This document shows positions 1 to 10,333 of a stretch of 64,000 nucleotides of DNA, piece after piece. This DNA is from JADJPL01 sp040382095 (GTDB taxonomy: Bacteria > Bacteroidota > Bacteroidia > Chitinophagales > Saprospiraceae): positions 1 to 64,000 of the forward strand of contig JBEIGB010000006.1 of NCBI GenBank assembly GCA_040382095.1. Direction: 5' to 3'. A program made the translations under genes and the position numbers. How positions within the stretch are numbered: the first letter of the stretch is position 1; every line of letters starts with the position of its first letter. The notes under the pieces were generated by a model. It saw only the letters and a list, made by a program, of their open reading frames with translations, made no database searches and had not been told where the DNA came from.

Positions 1-3000
1 CGGCAGGTCGCCGTAGTCGAAGCCCAGGAAGGCGAAGTCGCGCGTCTCGTCGTTCTGATTATCGGGGAACCGGTTGAGCGTGTCAGAAGCAGGTGGTAGA
101 TTATTGCCGGCCAACAGCCCACCAATATCCGATTTTCCATCCTCATCCAGACATAACATCATCGGATTGGCGATTATAAACGTATCAACAGTGATCCGAT
201 CGTCAATGAGCTTATCATCACCATTACTGTTATCATCTATACAGCTATCATCAGATGGATCCGGATTGTTGTAAGTCGCCGTCATACTTGCCGGGTCGGA
301 AACGACCAAACGGTAAGTAGGACTTGGTATTCCGGAAGGATCAACATTTCCGATAAGCCCGCAGAAGTCATACTTGCCGCTGGCATCGGTAGTGTCAAAA
401 TATACATATTCATAAGGATCACCATTGCCAAAGACCCCGTCAGCCCCTGCGAACTCGAGACGGATCGGCACATTGGCGATCGGAGGCTCGAGTGCATCCT
501 GCAGACCATCATAATCGCGATCTTCCCATACCACATTGCCTACTTTGGACAGCGACATAAAATAGTCCTCCACTTCGCCATAGGGCACAATTCCACCGGG
601 CACCGTAGATGAAGCAGCACCGGGCTGTGGATCGGGAAAGTTAAGGTCAGGGGCGAGGATACCATCCGGCCCGATACGCGGATCGAAGCTGATTCGGAAG
701 CGCGTGAGCATATTGCCGTTGTTATACAACACATTGGCAGGTACGCGGAAAGTCAATCGAATCGAATCATCCGGGGAGGAGAGGTAGCTCATTTCCAGTC
801 TAACCGCTTTCGTAATCGGTTCAAGGGAGATGGCACCACCATCCAGTGCTTTGAAAATAATTTGTTCATCCGGATCAATATTACCGGACATATCATAAAA
901 GTTGCCATCCCCATTCCAGTCGAACCAGGCGTGCAGGTAAGCATCCGGGCCATTCAGGTTGAGCTTGGCATGGTAACGTACCGATATCTGAGCATCATAA
1001 CCAGGTACAAGTGGCGTGTTGAAACGGATACCATCTTCGTCGTCCCCACAGACGTTCGTTCCCTGGTGGAAAGGCCAACGGCGGCCTTGTGAAGGATCAT
1101 ACGGGAAATTCGGATAGTTGCTGAAGTCAGCAATCACATCATCACCGTTATTATCGGCAGCCGGCTTGAATTCGGCACCGGCATCGGCATCGGGCTGACC
1201 CTCCCATTCTACATCCTGGCAGCTACCAAGACGCAAATCAGGTGTTACAATATGTTTTGGCCCTTCTCTGCGAGCGCCGATACCATCTTCCCGGGTATTG
1301 AAGTCTGAAACCGAAGGGTCGTTGCCAGTCTGTGCCAGATCGCCGAAGTCAAAGCCTACATAGCCAAAATCAATACGCTGCTCAACCCGGTTATCCGGGA
1401 AGATATCATCTAATTGGTTTGGATCTGGCAGCTGTGGGTTGCCCTGGTCAAGGATACCCTCTTCGTCGGTACCGATAGTAGCCGCCATCAGCTTCCATTC
1501 CTGGCTTTTTGACTGCCGGCGTTCACCCGTGGCATAATCCCAGGGATTCTTCATCGGCCTGGCATCGCTGTCGCGGTCCTCCTCCGTTACATTTTTAATC
1601 CAATCAAAACGCGTAGGCGTAAGTCCGAAAGTATCGGCAGCGATGATTTGATAGAAACCTTCTATCATACCGGTAAACCCATAAAGACCCTGGGCATTGG
1701 TATAAGTATCAATAACATAATCCGTTACCTGGTCACCAGGGCGCGGATCGCGCACTGTGGTATTCAAATCTGCAAGGGTATTCTGGGTCACAGAGTCACA
1801 TACTCCGGTCACCGGGTCAATCCCCCCAAACCGCATGACCATACGGACGTTTTGAATGCCCAGGTTGATCTCGTCACTATCCTGGAAGCCATTATGATTG
1901 CGATCTTCCCATACAAGATTTCCAATCTTGAAGAGTGGAACAGCATAGTCTTCCACTTCTCCATCGAGTGCCAGGCCATTGCTGTTCGGCATTGCCAGGA
2001 ATGCCGGATCTGAGCTGATCCGGAAACGGAAGTGGATCTTACCGCCGTCCAACGTTGCACTGGCAGGAACCTGGAAGGTGATGTTTCGCTTACTGGCGCC
2101 TGAGATAGCTGTCGAGGCTGCCAGATCGAGGTCACCTGTGTTAATCACAGTCACCGGACTAAGCGTGCCGCTGTTGTTCCAGTCTGCCCAAACATGCAGG
2201 CGTGCGAGGTTGGTCGAGTTATTTACGGCGTAGAAGGCAAACTGTGCAGTTTGTCCGGGAACCATTGGCGTCAAAAAGACAATGCCGTCCTCATCGTCAT
2301 TTTGCAGCGGGTTGTTATCATCCCCATCGCCACTAGCGGAAGGCTGGCCATCCACTTCTGTATCAATTTTCGCGCCAAGGTGTACCAAAGGCACGAAAGG
2401 AAGAGCGTGGCGTGCGCCATCGTTCGCTTTTAAAGTCTGGAAATCATCCTTGCCAACTCCAGCGGTCACATCCGGCAAATCACCGAAGTCACGCGACATC
2501 AGCTCGATAATAAAGTCTTCTACTTCACCATCCGGAGCAATACCATAGGCATCGGTAATGCGCCCTGATGTGAGACGGATGCGCACGCCTATGGAATCCG
2601 GTCTGATAACCGACGGTACCGGATTATAATCAAAGTTGATAAATTGCGGAGCGCCACCGTTGGCGGGAACTGTCACCGACCGGGTCTCCTGCGGGCCGGT
2701 AAAGATGCCGTCGCCGTTCCAATCAATGAAAGCCCAAAGGGTAGCTGTAGAATCTATGTAGTTATTTACCACTGGTACCCGCAGACGAATAAATTCACCT
2801 GCCACCACCAAATCCTGGACGTTGGAAGCATTTACGAAGTTGGCAGGAGACAAATCCTCGTCATCGAACGGGAAGTTGTTATCATCCCCGAAAGCCTGCG
2901 GGTGTGGCTGGCCGTCCGCTTCCGGATCGGGGGGGGTAGCCCCGATGTAAAGCGCGAAAATTCGGTCTGTTGCCGGATTATTATCGTGGTCGGTAGTGGC

Positions 3001-6000
3001 TATTTTATGGCTCGGGCCCTGCTGACCGCCAAGAGCATCCGTAATATAGCGGGGCTCGGGTAAGTCGCCCCAGTCAAAGCCGACTACATTTACGAAGATG
3101 TCCTCGACTTCCCCGTCTATATCCGTGGCGATACCCTGTTCCGGACCTGTGGATAAATTGTAATTTGTACTGCTCAGTCGGAAACGGGCACCTACACGGG
3201 GTGGAAGTGGATTGGGCAGCTGTGGGACGATAAACGTGACCAAATAGTGGCCACTGGCGCCTGCCGGGACGATGACCGGACCGACCCGCTCATTTTCGCC
3301 AGCGGCGATATCCAGGAAGTCCCCATCGTCGTTCCAATCCGCAAAGCCATAGAGGTAAGCAGGGCCGCTTGTCGTATTTGTGACAAACACCTTGAAAACT
3401 GCTGGCTTGCCGCGCACCACAGAATCGGGCTGTGTAATGCCATCCTCATCGTCAATACTCGCAACGTCGTCGCCAAAAGCATTGAGCTGTGGCTGGCCGT
3501 TCCCCTCTGTATCTACTGTGTTACCAATTTTAAGATTGGGGTTGATACGGTGGCGAGGCCCATGCGTCCCGTCAACTGTAAAGTAAGTCTCAAAATCCCC
3601 TTTACCCGTGAACCCTGCTCCTGTTGCAATATAAGGATTAGGCGGCACTGGCAGCACATCGTCATCCGGGAGGTCGCCGTACTCGAAGCCGTAAACATTC
3701 ACGAAAAGATCTTCTACCTCACCATCAGGTGCAGACCCATTTGCATCAAAAACGGCCCCTGTCGTCAGACGGATACGTACACCGGTGAAGAAGGCGCTGG
3801 CTGTTGACGGGATATTGATATTAAAGACCAGCTGGCCACCGGCGGGTGCAGTGATAACCGCATTGCCCGGCGTTCCGATGCGCTCTTCATCGTCTTCAAA
3901 ATCACCGTCGCCGTTCCAGTCGAAGAACACCAGCATATTAGCCGGTGAAGAAGTAATATTGGTGTAAGGGACCGTCAACACGATGCTGTTGCCAGCAATG
4001 AGGCGGTCGCTGGTAAGCGGATTGCTGAAATAGGTATTGTTAAAGGCAATATCCTCATCGTCATCGGTTAGATTATCATCCCCATCGGCATTCGCAGAAG
4101 GGATACCGTTGGACTCCATATCGGCGGGGGTTGCCCCTATAAACAGTGGGTTCAGGTAATTGCTGCCCGAGCGGATTGCCGCGATACGGTGGCTCGGGCC
4201 GGGCGTGCCGCCGTCCTTATCAGTGAAAAACCGTGGCTCGGGGAGATCGGCCCAGTCGTAAAGCGAAATATCGCCGCTAATATAGTCTTCCACTTCACCA
4301 TCCTGCGCCAGTCCGTAGGCACCAGTGGCGTCGTTGGCCAGTGCCTGGGTAGTAAAACGGAAACGGAAAAATGCCCTGTTGCTAATATACGCCGCATTGA
4401 GCGGCATGAGGAAGGTATAGGTACGGGTTGCCGAAACACCAGGAGCGAAAACGGGGTTGCCGCTCGTAAAGGCCACGGGTAAAAGCGATGAAATGCCGTC
4501 GTTGTTGAAGTCAGCATACAAATACAGGGTGGCATTGTCCGTCGGATGACCGTTTCTTCCCGTCACGGTGATCGTAGCCTCTCTTCCGGGAATCAAAGGA
4601 GAAGTAACAAAAACTACCCCATCCTCATCATCCACTGAAGGCACCGGGTTGTTATCGTCGCCATCAGCATTGGCAGAAACCTGCCCATCGGGCTCGGCAT
4701 CTACGGCAGCACCCAAATAGATCGGCGCCTCAAGTACGATTCCATGACGGGCGCCGTCATCTGCAAAACGGGTACGGAAATCGTTGGTCGCAATCCCATT
4801 TGCAGGATCAGGCAGGTCGCCATAATCCAGGCCACGGACTTCTACCAGAAAATCTTCTACTTCACCATCAGGAGCCGGGCCATAGGCATCAACAACGCCT
4901 GCGGAAGTGAGACGGACGCGGACGCCGACCAGCGCTGTCTGGATATCGGTAGGGACTGTAATCGGCACATTCAGGTTGGCCGAAACCTGGGTGACAGGCC
5001 CTGCAGGCGCAGGTACCGTCGCCGCACTGACAGGAAGTGCGAAACGTTCATTTGTATTGTTAAAAACGCCGTCATTGTTAAAGTCAATAAATACGGTAAC
5101 AGCAGCAGCCCGGGTAAGAAAGCTTGTCACCGGAATACCAATCGTCGTGCTGCTCCCGGCGATTAATGGCGCAGCGAATGCAGCTGGAATAAGATCTTCA
5201 TCTGCACCGTCGCCATCTGCATTGGCAGACGGCTGACCGTCAATTTCCGCATCGGGAGGAGTGGCACCAATGTAAAGTGCCGGACGACGGGTCACTACCG
5301 TACTTCGCGTATCAATATCAATTGAATCTATCCTATGACTTGGACCCACTAACCCGCCGGTAAGATCAGCGGCGTATTTGGGTTCCGGAAGGTCGCCAAA
5401 GTCCTCGGTATGGTAGGTAATACAAAGTTTCTGTTCAACAGCCCCCGCAAAGACGATACCATGAAACTGCAATACCGGAATGTTAAAATCAGAACCGGAG
5501 AGCGCAATACCCACCTGGAAGAAGCGATCGGCCGCATTCGCCTGGCGCAGACGGTTCTGTACGTCGGCCGCACCCTGTGAACCCAGATCCGTCAACGCAC
5601 CAGTCGTATCGTTCGAAATCGTGAAGTCGTTGTACTTGTCATCCTTCAGATCATCAAAGGCACCTTGCAGGTAGCCTACCGGTAAAGGATAATTCGACTG
5701 GGAAATTTGCGTAACATCAAACTGGATATCGCCTGTGGCACTGATCAGCGATACATCACCTACGCTGCTGTTAAACGTCTCGAAGGATTTAGGAAGAAAT
5801 TCTACCCGGTCCACCCGCGCGTGTGGGGGAATATAGCCGTTTAAATCAAAGCTTACCCAGCCGCGCAATTCTACTTTCGCCAGCAAATCGGAAGCCGTCG
5901 GGTTCACTGCCTTAGTCTGCCGGATACGGCCTACGGTAATCTCCATCCCTGAATAATTATCCGAGGCATTGGTCGGCCCGATAACGTCCTGAAAGAACCC

Positions 6001-9000
6001 ACCGGCTACTCCCGGAATATTACATACGGTCGTTTGCAAAGCGTTGGCGGCAATCGCTTCCGGATTGGGTGGGCCAAAAAGTGGACAGGACCCAATCGTA
6101 TTGGAAGTACAACCGCCACTTGGCCCCACGACGTAGATATTGGAATAATTCCCAACCGGAAGACCGGGACCAATCATGTAGGGAAATGCCACATGTGCCA
6201 CGGTAATAGGCCCTACTGGTGCATTGGCAGCATTGGTATAATAAAGCGAGTAGTTCCCAGGCTCCGGATTAGTTAACCCGATCGTAATGGACTGATCCGC
6301 CGAGTTTGGCGTACACGTGATCACAGGCCTTGGGATAATCGTATATTGGGCTTCGATTGTGTCGCTGCTGCACTGGGTTAAGCCGTTGCGGCGTACCACC
6401 CAGAAGCTGCCACTCGCCGTAGGGACTGTAGGTGGCGTAAACGACTGATCATTGGGATCTGAATCGAACAGCGCCGATGAGGTCGCTCCTGCATTCGTGT
6501 ACCAACGGTACTGTTCCTGCGATGAATTGACAGGAGCTTGTAAGTTGAATGTCACGTTCTGGCCTTCACACGCTGAAGGGGCAGATGCCGGAGGCACCGG
6601 ATCAGCAGGTGGGGTCGGATCGTTGATCGTCACCATGATTTGATTTGATGTGCACGCCGCAGCCTGCATGGGCAAAGTGACCAGGCTGGTCACCGATATA
6701 TCGTAGGTACCTGCTGTAAGGAAATTGACCACGAAAGCCCCATTTGCATTTGCCGTGAGGGTATCGCCGTTCATGGGGGAGCCGGAAGCGGCCCCGGAAA
6801 AATTCAATTTATATCTCGTCTGCGGGATCAACCCTTTCACGGTTATCCGCCCGGTATTACCCCCGCATACGGATGGGCCGTGAGTGGTCAACGCCGTGAT
6901 GGTGGCTCCGCTGAGCGCCGTGGTCGGTGCCCCGTTTACCGCAAACTGGGTAGCATTCAGAACTGTTGAAATAGAAGTGTTCGGGGCAAAAGCACCGGTA
7001 CCAGCGATAACGACCACCGGCATGCCTGCCGAAAGACCAGCAGTACTGGCCACCGTCACAGTAGTACCGGAACTGGACCCACCGGTCAGATTAACCGATG
7101 TCTGCTCCATAATCATTGGCGGGATATCTGCGATCCGTACCTGGTTGCTGGTCACAGAACACGTCCTGCCGTCCACGGTACGGGACAGCACTGCCTGAAA
7201 ACGGCAAAGTGAATTGACGGCATTCGCAGCAACCATCTGACTGGTAGAGGTACCTAAATTAGTGGTAGTTAAAGTACCGTACGCCACACCCTGGAAAGTA
7301 CCTAAAAGGATATCTGATCCGGAAACACTAATACCGGTAACAGATAAACTCGACATACCGGCTACTATTTGGGTGAAGCTCGTAGCGCTCTCATTGGCGA
7401 CCGCCAACCCTTCTATGGTGCCGACATACACCCGCCCTCCCGGATCAACGAATAAGCTATTTACCGCGTCATTCACAGGAAGCCCACCCGGTGCCGGGGC
7501 AACGAAAGTGTGACCGCCGTCAACCGAATAGCAAAGGCCGATATCCGTACCGGCATAGATAATATTATCCCGGACGAAAATACTCAGGATGTTGTTGCTG
7601 AGCAAACCTGCGGCTGATGGCAACTTACGGTTTATGAACGTACCCGGATCCCCGTTTTGAGCCGACACAAATATCCCATTGGTCGAGGTGGCCACATAGA
7701 CGTAGTCTCCATCCAGGAAAACATCCGATACGTTCTCCATAGTGAGGATATCTTGGAATCCACCCATAGGGATTGTGCCACCAATACCACTCCTTTCCAA
7801 TCCTGCGCTGGTGGCCACAAAAACCCGCCCCATCTGATCCACAGCGACCTTGTTGATGTTGTTGGACTGGAGTAGCGCAGGTGCTGCCGTGGTATAGGAG
7901 GAGCCAAAACTAACCCCCGAATTTAATGAAGCAAAAACGCCGTTTGACTGCGTTCCCACCCAGACATTGCTCCCCGAAACAGCAATGGAATTAATATAAT
8001 TGCCTGTTAGCACAGGGGACAGATCGAATGTTTTGTTCGTGCTCCAGTCACTTGCAATCGAAAGCCCGTTACTGGTACCCGCATAAACCCGGTTACCCAC
8101 CCGCACAATATCCGTGACCGTCGGCTGACTAAGGCCGCTTGCTGTATTCTGAAAATACCCGGGACCGTCAAAACATAAGCTCTGCCATTGAATACTGCTG
8201 GTTCCGGTACTGCCCAAGGTGAAGGTGGCATCACCCGAACATACGGGTTGATTGGTAGGGTCCGTAAAAGGTCGGATCTGGGGAACCGTATAGGGCCCTC
8301 TCGCACAACTGATCTGAGAGGTACCGGAGCCCACCGTGCGATACTGGATATAAAATGGCCCCTCTCCCGACAAATCAAAAGGAACCGCCACCTTGATCGT
8401 AATGGTATCCGGAGATGATAATTCAGACGGGAAAATACGCCGGCCTATCTCCCGACGAGTGGCAGAGTCAAGTGTGCCGCCGCTCAGGAGGCTACCGATT
8501 TCTACTATATATGCTGTATTGGCCGGAATCGGAACGCCAAAAACAGGGAAGCGCAAATCGTATCCTTCCCCCTGGCATAATACCGTATCCGGTGCCGCCA
8601 GCAGCCCATCGGTTCCAACTCCGGAAGGTGGATTAGTGATGAAGCCCGCAGCATGAATGGTGATGGTCGCGGCATTTTCAACGCCTATAAACGACGGCGC
8701 AGTAGAAATTGCCCGGATGCGATAACCCGTACCGTAAGGAACCGTACCAGGTATGTTCACCAGTACATCCGTGACATCGCTGCCGGAGGCAAAGGTATCC
8801 AGGTTGATCGGTGTGGTAAAACTCCCGGAAGCATTACTCAATTGAACAACAAACTCGTTCCCGGGCCCAAACCCACATACCATGACCGTGTCAATGGTCA
8901 ATTCCACTGCTTCACCTGCACATAAAGTAGTGTCAGATAAATTAATGATCGAAGGGTTATTGAAGCCAGCAGCATTAATCGTGATATTCGTACCGTTGTC

Positions 9001-10266
9001 GTTCCCCGTGGCCATTGGCAAAGTAGATATCGCCCGGATGCGATAACCTGTACCGCATGTAGCCGACAAAGGTATTACCACTGTGACGCCCGTGACATTA
9101 CTACCGGAGGCAAAAGTATCCAGATTGACAGGGGCTGCGAAACTCCCCGAAGTATCGCTCAATTGAACGATAAACTCGTTCCCGGCGTTAAAACAAGTAC
9201 CTACGGCTGTATCAATCGTCAACGTAACGGATTCACCGGGGCCTAGCGTGGTAGGCGACAAATTAGTGACCGAAAATGGACATAAATAAAATAAATTGAT
9301 GTCACTTTCTATTGACTTACGGTTGCTGACTTGATCCGATAGATAAACAATGATTTCTTTGAAAGATCCATTGGTATAATCCTCCCCTAACAAACGACTC
9401 CTCCGGCCTATTGCATCAAAATCTGCCTGCACGCCTAGTCCCGTATTTACACTACCTGCGATTGAAACAGTGTCTTTAAAAAATGAAGTAGGAGAAGCCG
9501 AGAATGCGGATAATAGCATCTCATCGACACTGTTATCTGTGCTGGTGGATCCGAAATAACTCGCCGCGATCGCCGACGTATTAAATACTACATAAAAAGT
9601 GTTATCGTATAACCCGAAAGTTACGGAGGCATTGCTAGTTGATGGAGATGTTCCATTAGCTACCGGGATAAGGAAATTACCTGCATTTCGCTTTCCGAGC
9701 GCGAAACCCGAATAACCACTCGTGGTAGTACTCTGAATGGGGAATTCCAAAAAGTCATCAGCGCCGTCAAAGACCAGGCTAACTTCGCCCGCTACTTTTT
9801 GCAGAACACCACTTGAGACAATCCTGGGCCTGCTCGCAGCGGTGGTTTGGGTAGCATTGTTACCTGCTCCACTTTGATCATACCAGATGCTAACATCACA
9901 ATTCCCCGCATCGCAGAAAGCTTTCAGACTTACCGTATCGAGATAGTTCATCACAAAGCCGATATCCAGTGAGTCGCCATCCGAAGACCTCACAACCCGG
10001 ATACAGTTACCGGTATAGGCCGTACGCAGCTTCCGGAAACTGAAGGCAAGGCTTGAGCCGCTATACGTATCCAGCAATTGCGCATGGACGGGAGCGGCCC
10101 CGATGCTGAAGACAGAAAGTGTCAAAAACACCAAAGCCCTTGCAAGTAGCGGGCGGACAGCCAAATACCCGGTATGCAGCAGACCTGATTTACAGGCTTT
10201 TGGCAGGGCCGAAAAATTAGTAGATGACTCGGGGGAAAGATTTGTTGAAAGTACAGATATTTTCAT
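1..10266 (-). CDS. Giant secreted surface protein with lectin-like, propeller, GEVED and SdrD_B domains (3' end outside window)
   Basis: One minus-strand frame stays open from the ATG at 10266 to the left edge, giving at least 3,422 residues; the C terminus, presumably with a T9SS sorting signal, is missing. Residues 1-62 form a signal peptide with an unusually long n-region, ending near A-P-V-H-A. Residues about 65-325 resemble the ConA-like catalytic fold of alpha-L-arabinofuranosidase B (Y-T-G-N-C-I, then I-W-Y-D-Q-S-G-A-G-N). Two Ig-like repeats of about 103 residues follow, then a beta-propeller-like stretch (about 690-1000), further Ig-like segments, and from about residue 1620 seven GEVED units. 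Each ends in G-E-V-E-D and leads into a D-[YFW]-G-D-L-P motif. SdrD_B-like units (G-N-x-V-W-E-D-R-x-x-x-G-x-Q-D) lie near residues 2780 and 3240. Calcium-type D-W-N-G-D-G-D loops recur. It is last of five co-directional genes, 67 bp behind its neighbour. An adhesive or matrix role at the cell surface is inferred; the lectin-like domain may bind glycans. Confidence 0.88.
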   Translation of the reverse strand, partial: MKISVLSTNLSPESSTNFSALPKACKSGLLHTGYLAVRPLLARALVFLTLSVFSIGAAPVHAQLLDTYSGSSLAFSFRKLRTAYTGNCIRVVRSSDGDSLDIGFVMNYLDTVSLKAFCDAGNCDVSIWYDQSGAGNNATQTTAASRPRIVSSGVLQKVAGEVSLVFDGADDFLEFPIQSTTTSGYSGFALGKRNAGNFLIPVANGTSPSTSNASVTFGLYDNTFYVVFNTSAIAASYFGSTSTDNSVDEMLLSAFSASPTSFFKDTVSIAGSVNTGLGVQADFDAIGRRSRLLGEDYTNGSFKEIIVYLSDQVSNRKSIESDINLFYLCPFSVTNLSPTTLGPGESVTLTIDTAVGTCFNAGNEFIVQLSDTSGSFAAPVNLDTFASGSNVTGVTVVIPLSATCGTGYRIRAISTLPMATGNDNGTNITINAAGFNNPSIINLSDTTLCAGEAVELTIDTVMVCGFGPGNEFVVQLSNASGSFTTPINLDTFASGSDVTDVLVNIPGTVPYGTGYRIRAISTAPSFIGVENAATITIHAAGFITNPPSGVGTDGLLAAPDTVLCQGEGYDLRFPVFGVPIPANTAYIVEIGSLLSGGTLDSATRREIGRRIFPSELSSPDTITIKVAVPFDLSGEGPFYIQYRTVGSGTSQISCARGPYTVPQIRPFTDPTNQPVCSGDATFTLGSTGTSSIQWQSLCFDGPGYFQNTASGLSQPTVTDIVRVGNRVYAGTSNGLSIASDWSTNKTFDLSPVLTGNYINSIAVSGSNVWVGTQSNGVFASLNSGVSFGSSYTTAAPALLQSNNINKVAVDQMGRVFVATSAGLERSGIGGTIPMGGFQDILTMENVSDVFLDGDYVYVATSTNGIFVSAQNGDPGTFINRKLPSAAGLLSNNILSIFVRDNIIYAGTDIGLCYSVDGGHTFVAPAPGGLPVNDAVNSLFVDPGGRVYVGTIEGLAVANESATSFTQIVAGMSSLSVTGISVSGSDILLGTFQGVAYGTLTTTNLGTSTSQMVAANAVNSLCRFQAVLSRTVDGRTCSVTSNQVRIADIPPMIMEQTSVNLTGGSSSGTTVTVASTAGLSAGMPVVVIAGTGAFAPNTSISTVLNATQFAVNGAPTTALSGATITALTTHGPSVCGGNTGRITVKGLIPQTRYKLNFSGAASGSPMNGDTLTANANGAFVVNFLTAGTYDISVTSLVTLPMQAAACTSNQIMVTINDPTPPADPVPPASAPSACEGQNVTFNLQAPVNSSQEQYRWYTNAGATSSALFDSDPNDQSFTPPTVPTASGSFWVVRRNGLTQCSSDTIEAQYTIIPRPVITCTPNSADQSITIGLTNPEPGNYSLYYTNAANAPVGPITVAHVAFPYMIGPGLPVGNYSNIYVVGPSGGCTSNTIGSCPLFGPPNPEAIAANALQTTVCNIPGVAGGFFQDVIGPTNASDNYSGMEITVGRIRQTKAVNPTASDLLAKVELRGWVSFDLNGYIPPHARVDRVEFLPKSFETFNSSVGDVSLISATGDIQFDVTQISQSNYPLPVGYLQGAFDDLKDDKYNDFTISNDTTGALTDLGSQGAADVQNRLRQANAADRFFQVGIALSGSDFNIPVLQFHGIVFAGAVEQKLCITYHTEDFGDLPEPKYAADLTGGLVGPSHRIDSIDIDTRSTVVTRRPALYIGATPPDAEIDGQPSANADGDGADEDLIPAAFAAPLIAGSSTTIGIPVTSFLTRAAAVTVFIDFNNDGVFNNTNERFALPVSAATVPAPAGPVTQVSANLNVPITVPTDIQTALVGVRVRLTSAGVVDAYGPAPDGEVEDFLVEVRGLDYGDLPDPANGIATNDFRTRFADDGARHGIVLEAPIYLGAAVDAEPDGQVSANADGDDNNPVPSVDDEDGVVFVTSPLIPGREATITVTGRNGHPTDNATLYLYADFNNDGISSLLPVAFTSGNPVFAPGVSATRTYTFLMPLNAAYISNRAFFRFRFTTQALANDATGAYGLAQDGEVEDYISGDISLYDWADLPEPRFFTDKDGGTPGPSHRIAAIRSGSNYLNPLFIGATPADMESNGIPSANADGDDNLTDDDEDIAFNNTYFSNPLTSDRLIAGNSIVLTVPYTNITSSPANMLVFFDWNGDGDFEDDEERIGTPGNAVITAPAGGQLVFNINIPSTASAFFTGVRIRLTTGAVFDANGSAPDGEVEDLFVNVYGFEYGDLPDDDVLPVPPNPYIATGAGFTGKGDFETYFTVDGTHGPRHRINPNLKIGNTVDTEGNGQPQLNAFGDDVASIDDEDGITQPDSVVRGKPAVFKVFVTNTTSGPAYLYGFADWNDDGDFLDIAAGENERVGPVIVPAGASGHYLVTFIVPQLPNPLPPRVGARFRLSSTNYNLSTGPEQGIATDIDGEVEDIFVNVVGFDWGDLPEPRYITDALGGQQGPSHKIATTDHDNNPATDRIFALYIGATPPDPEADGQPHPQAFGDDNNFPFDDEDLSPANFVNASNVQDLVVAGEFIRLRVPVVNNYIDSTATLWAFIDWNGDGIFTGPQETRSVTVPANGGAPQFINFDYNPVPSVIRPDSIGVRIRLTSGRITDAYGIAPDGEVEDFIIELMSRDFGDLPDVTAGVGKDDFQTLKANDGARHALPFVPLVHLGAKIDTEVDGQPSASGDGDDNNPLQNDDEDGIVFLTPMVPGQTAQFAFYAVNNSTNLARLHVWADWNNSGTLSPVTVINTGDLDLAASTAISGASKRNITFQVPASATLDGGKIHFRFRISSDPAFLAMPNSNGLALDGEVEDYAVPLFKIGNLVWEDRNHNGFQDSDEINLGIQNVRMVMRFGGIDPVTGVCDSVTQNTLADLNTTVRDPRPGDQVTDYVIDTYTNAQGLYGFTGMIEGFYQIIAADTFGLTPTRFDWIKNVTEEDRDSDARPMKNPWDYATGERRQSKSQEWKLMAATIGTDEEGILDQGNPQLPDPNQLDDIFPDNRVEQRIDFGYVGFDFGDLAQTGNDPSVSDFNTREDGIGARREGPKHIVTPDLRLGSCQDVEWEGQPDADAGAEFKPAADNNGDDVIADFSNYPNFPYDPSQGRRWPFHQGTNVCGDDEDGIRFNTPLVPGYDAQISVRYHAKLNLNGPDAYLHAWFDWNGDGNFYDMSGNIDPDEQIIFKALDGGAISLEPITKAVRLEMSYLSSPDDSIRLTFRVPANVLYNNGNMLTRFRISFDPRIGPDGILAPDLNFPDPQPGAASSTVPGGIVPYGEVEDYFMSLSKVGNVVWEDRDYDGLQDALEPPIANVPIRLEFAGADGVFGNGDPYEYVYFDTTDASGKYDFCGLIGNVDPSGIPSPTYRLVVSDPASMTATYNNPDPSDDSCIDDNSNGDDKLIDDRITVDTFIIANPMMLCLDEDGKSDIGGLLAGNNLPPASDTLNRFPDNQNDETRDFAFLGFDYGDLP
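250..5400 (-). repeat. Array of GEVED-type coding repeats (~570-610 bp period) with SdrD_B units
   Basis: G-E-V-E-D motifs are encoded near positions 4860, 4290, 3715, 3105, 2520, 1955 and 560. The first six are spaced about 565-610 bp apart. Between them run conserved segments for calcium-type loops (D-W-N-G-D-G), a G-V-R-[VI]-R-L-T strand, and N-A-D-G-D-D-N linkers. Two SdrD_B-like units interrupt the array near 1900-1500 and 570-250. The array continues off the left edge. Confidence 0.8.
8650..9270 (-). repeat. Two tandem coding repeats (~103 residues each) in the giant surface protein
   Basis: Two adjacent units of about 310 bp encode near-identical Ig-like modules. Both share G-N-E-F-x-V-Q-L-S, N-L-D-T-F-A-S-G-S and Y-G/C-G-T-G-Y-R-I-R-A-I-S-T. 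The DNA is also similar, which suggests recent duplication and a site where unequal recombination could change the protein's length. Confidence 0.75.
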
Positions 10267-10333
10267 GAAGCTTTGATTTGTCTTATCGCCACGGAGGCGT
10301 ATTGATATTAGTCGCGAATATTTTTGAGACTGG

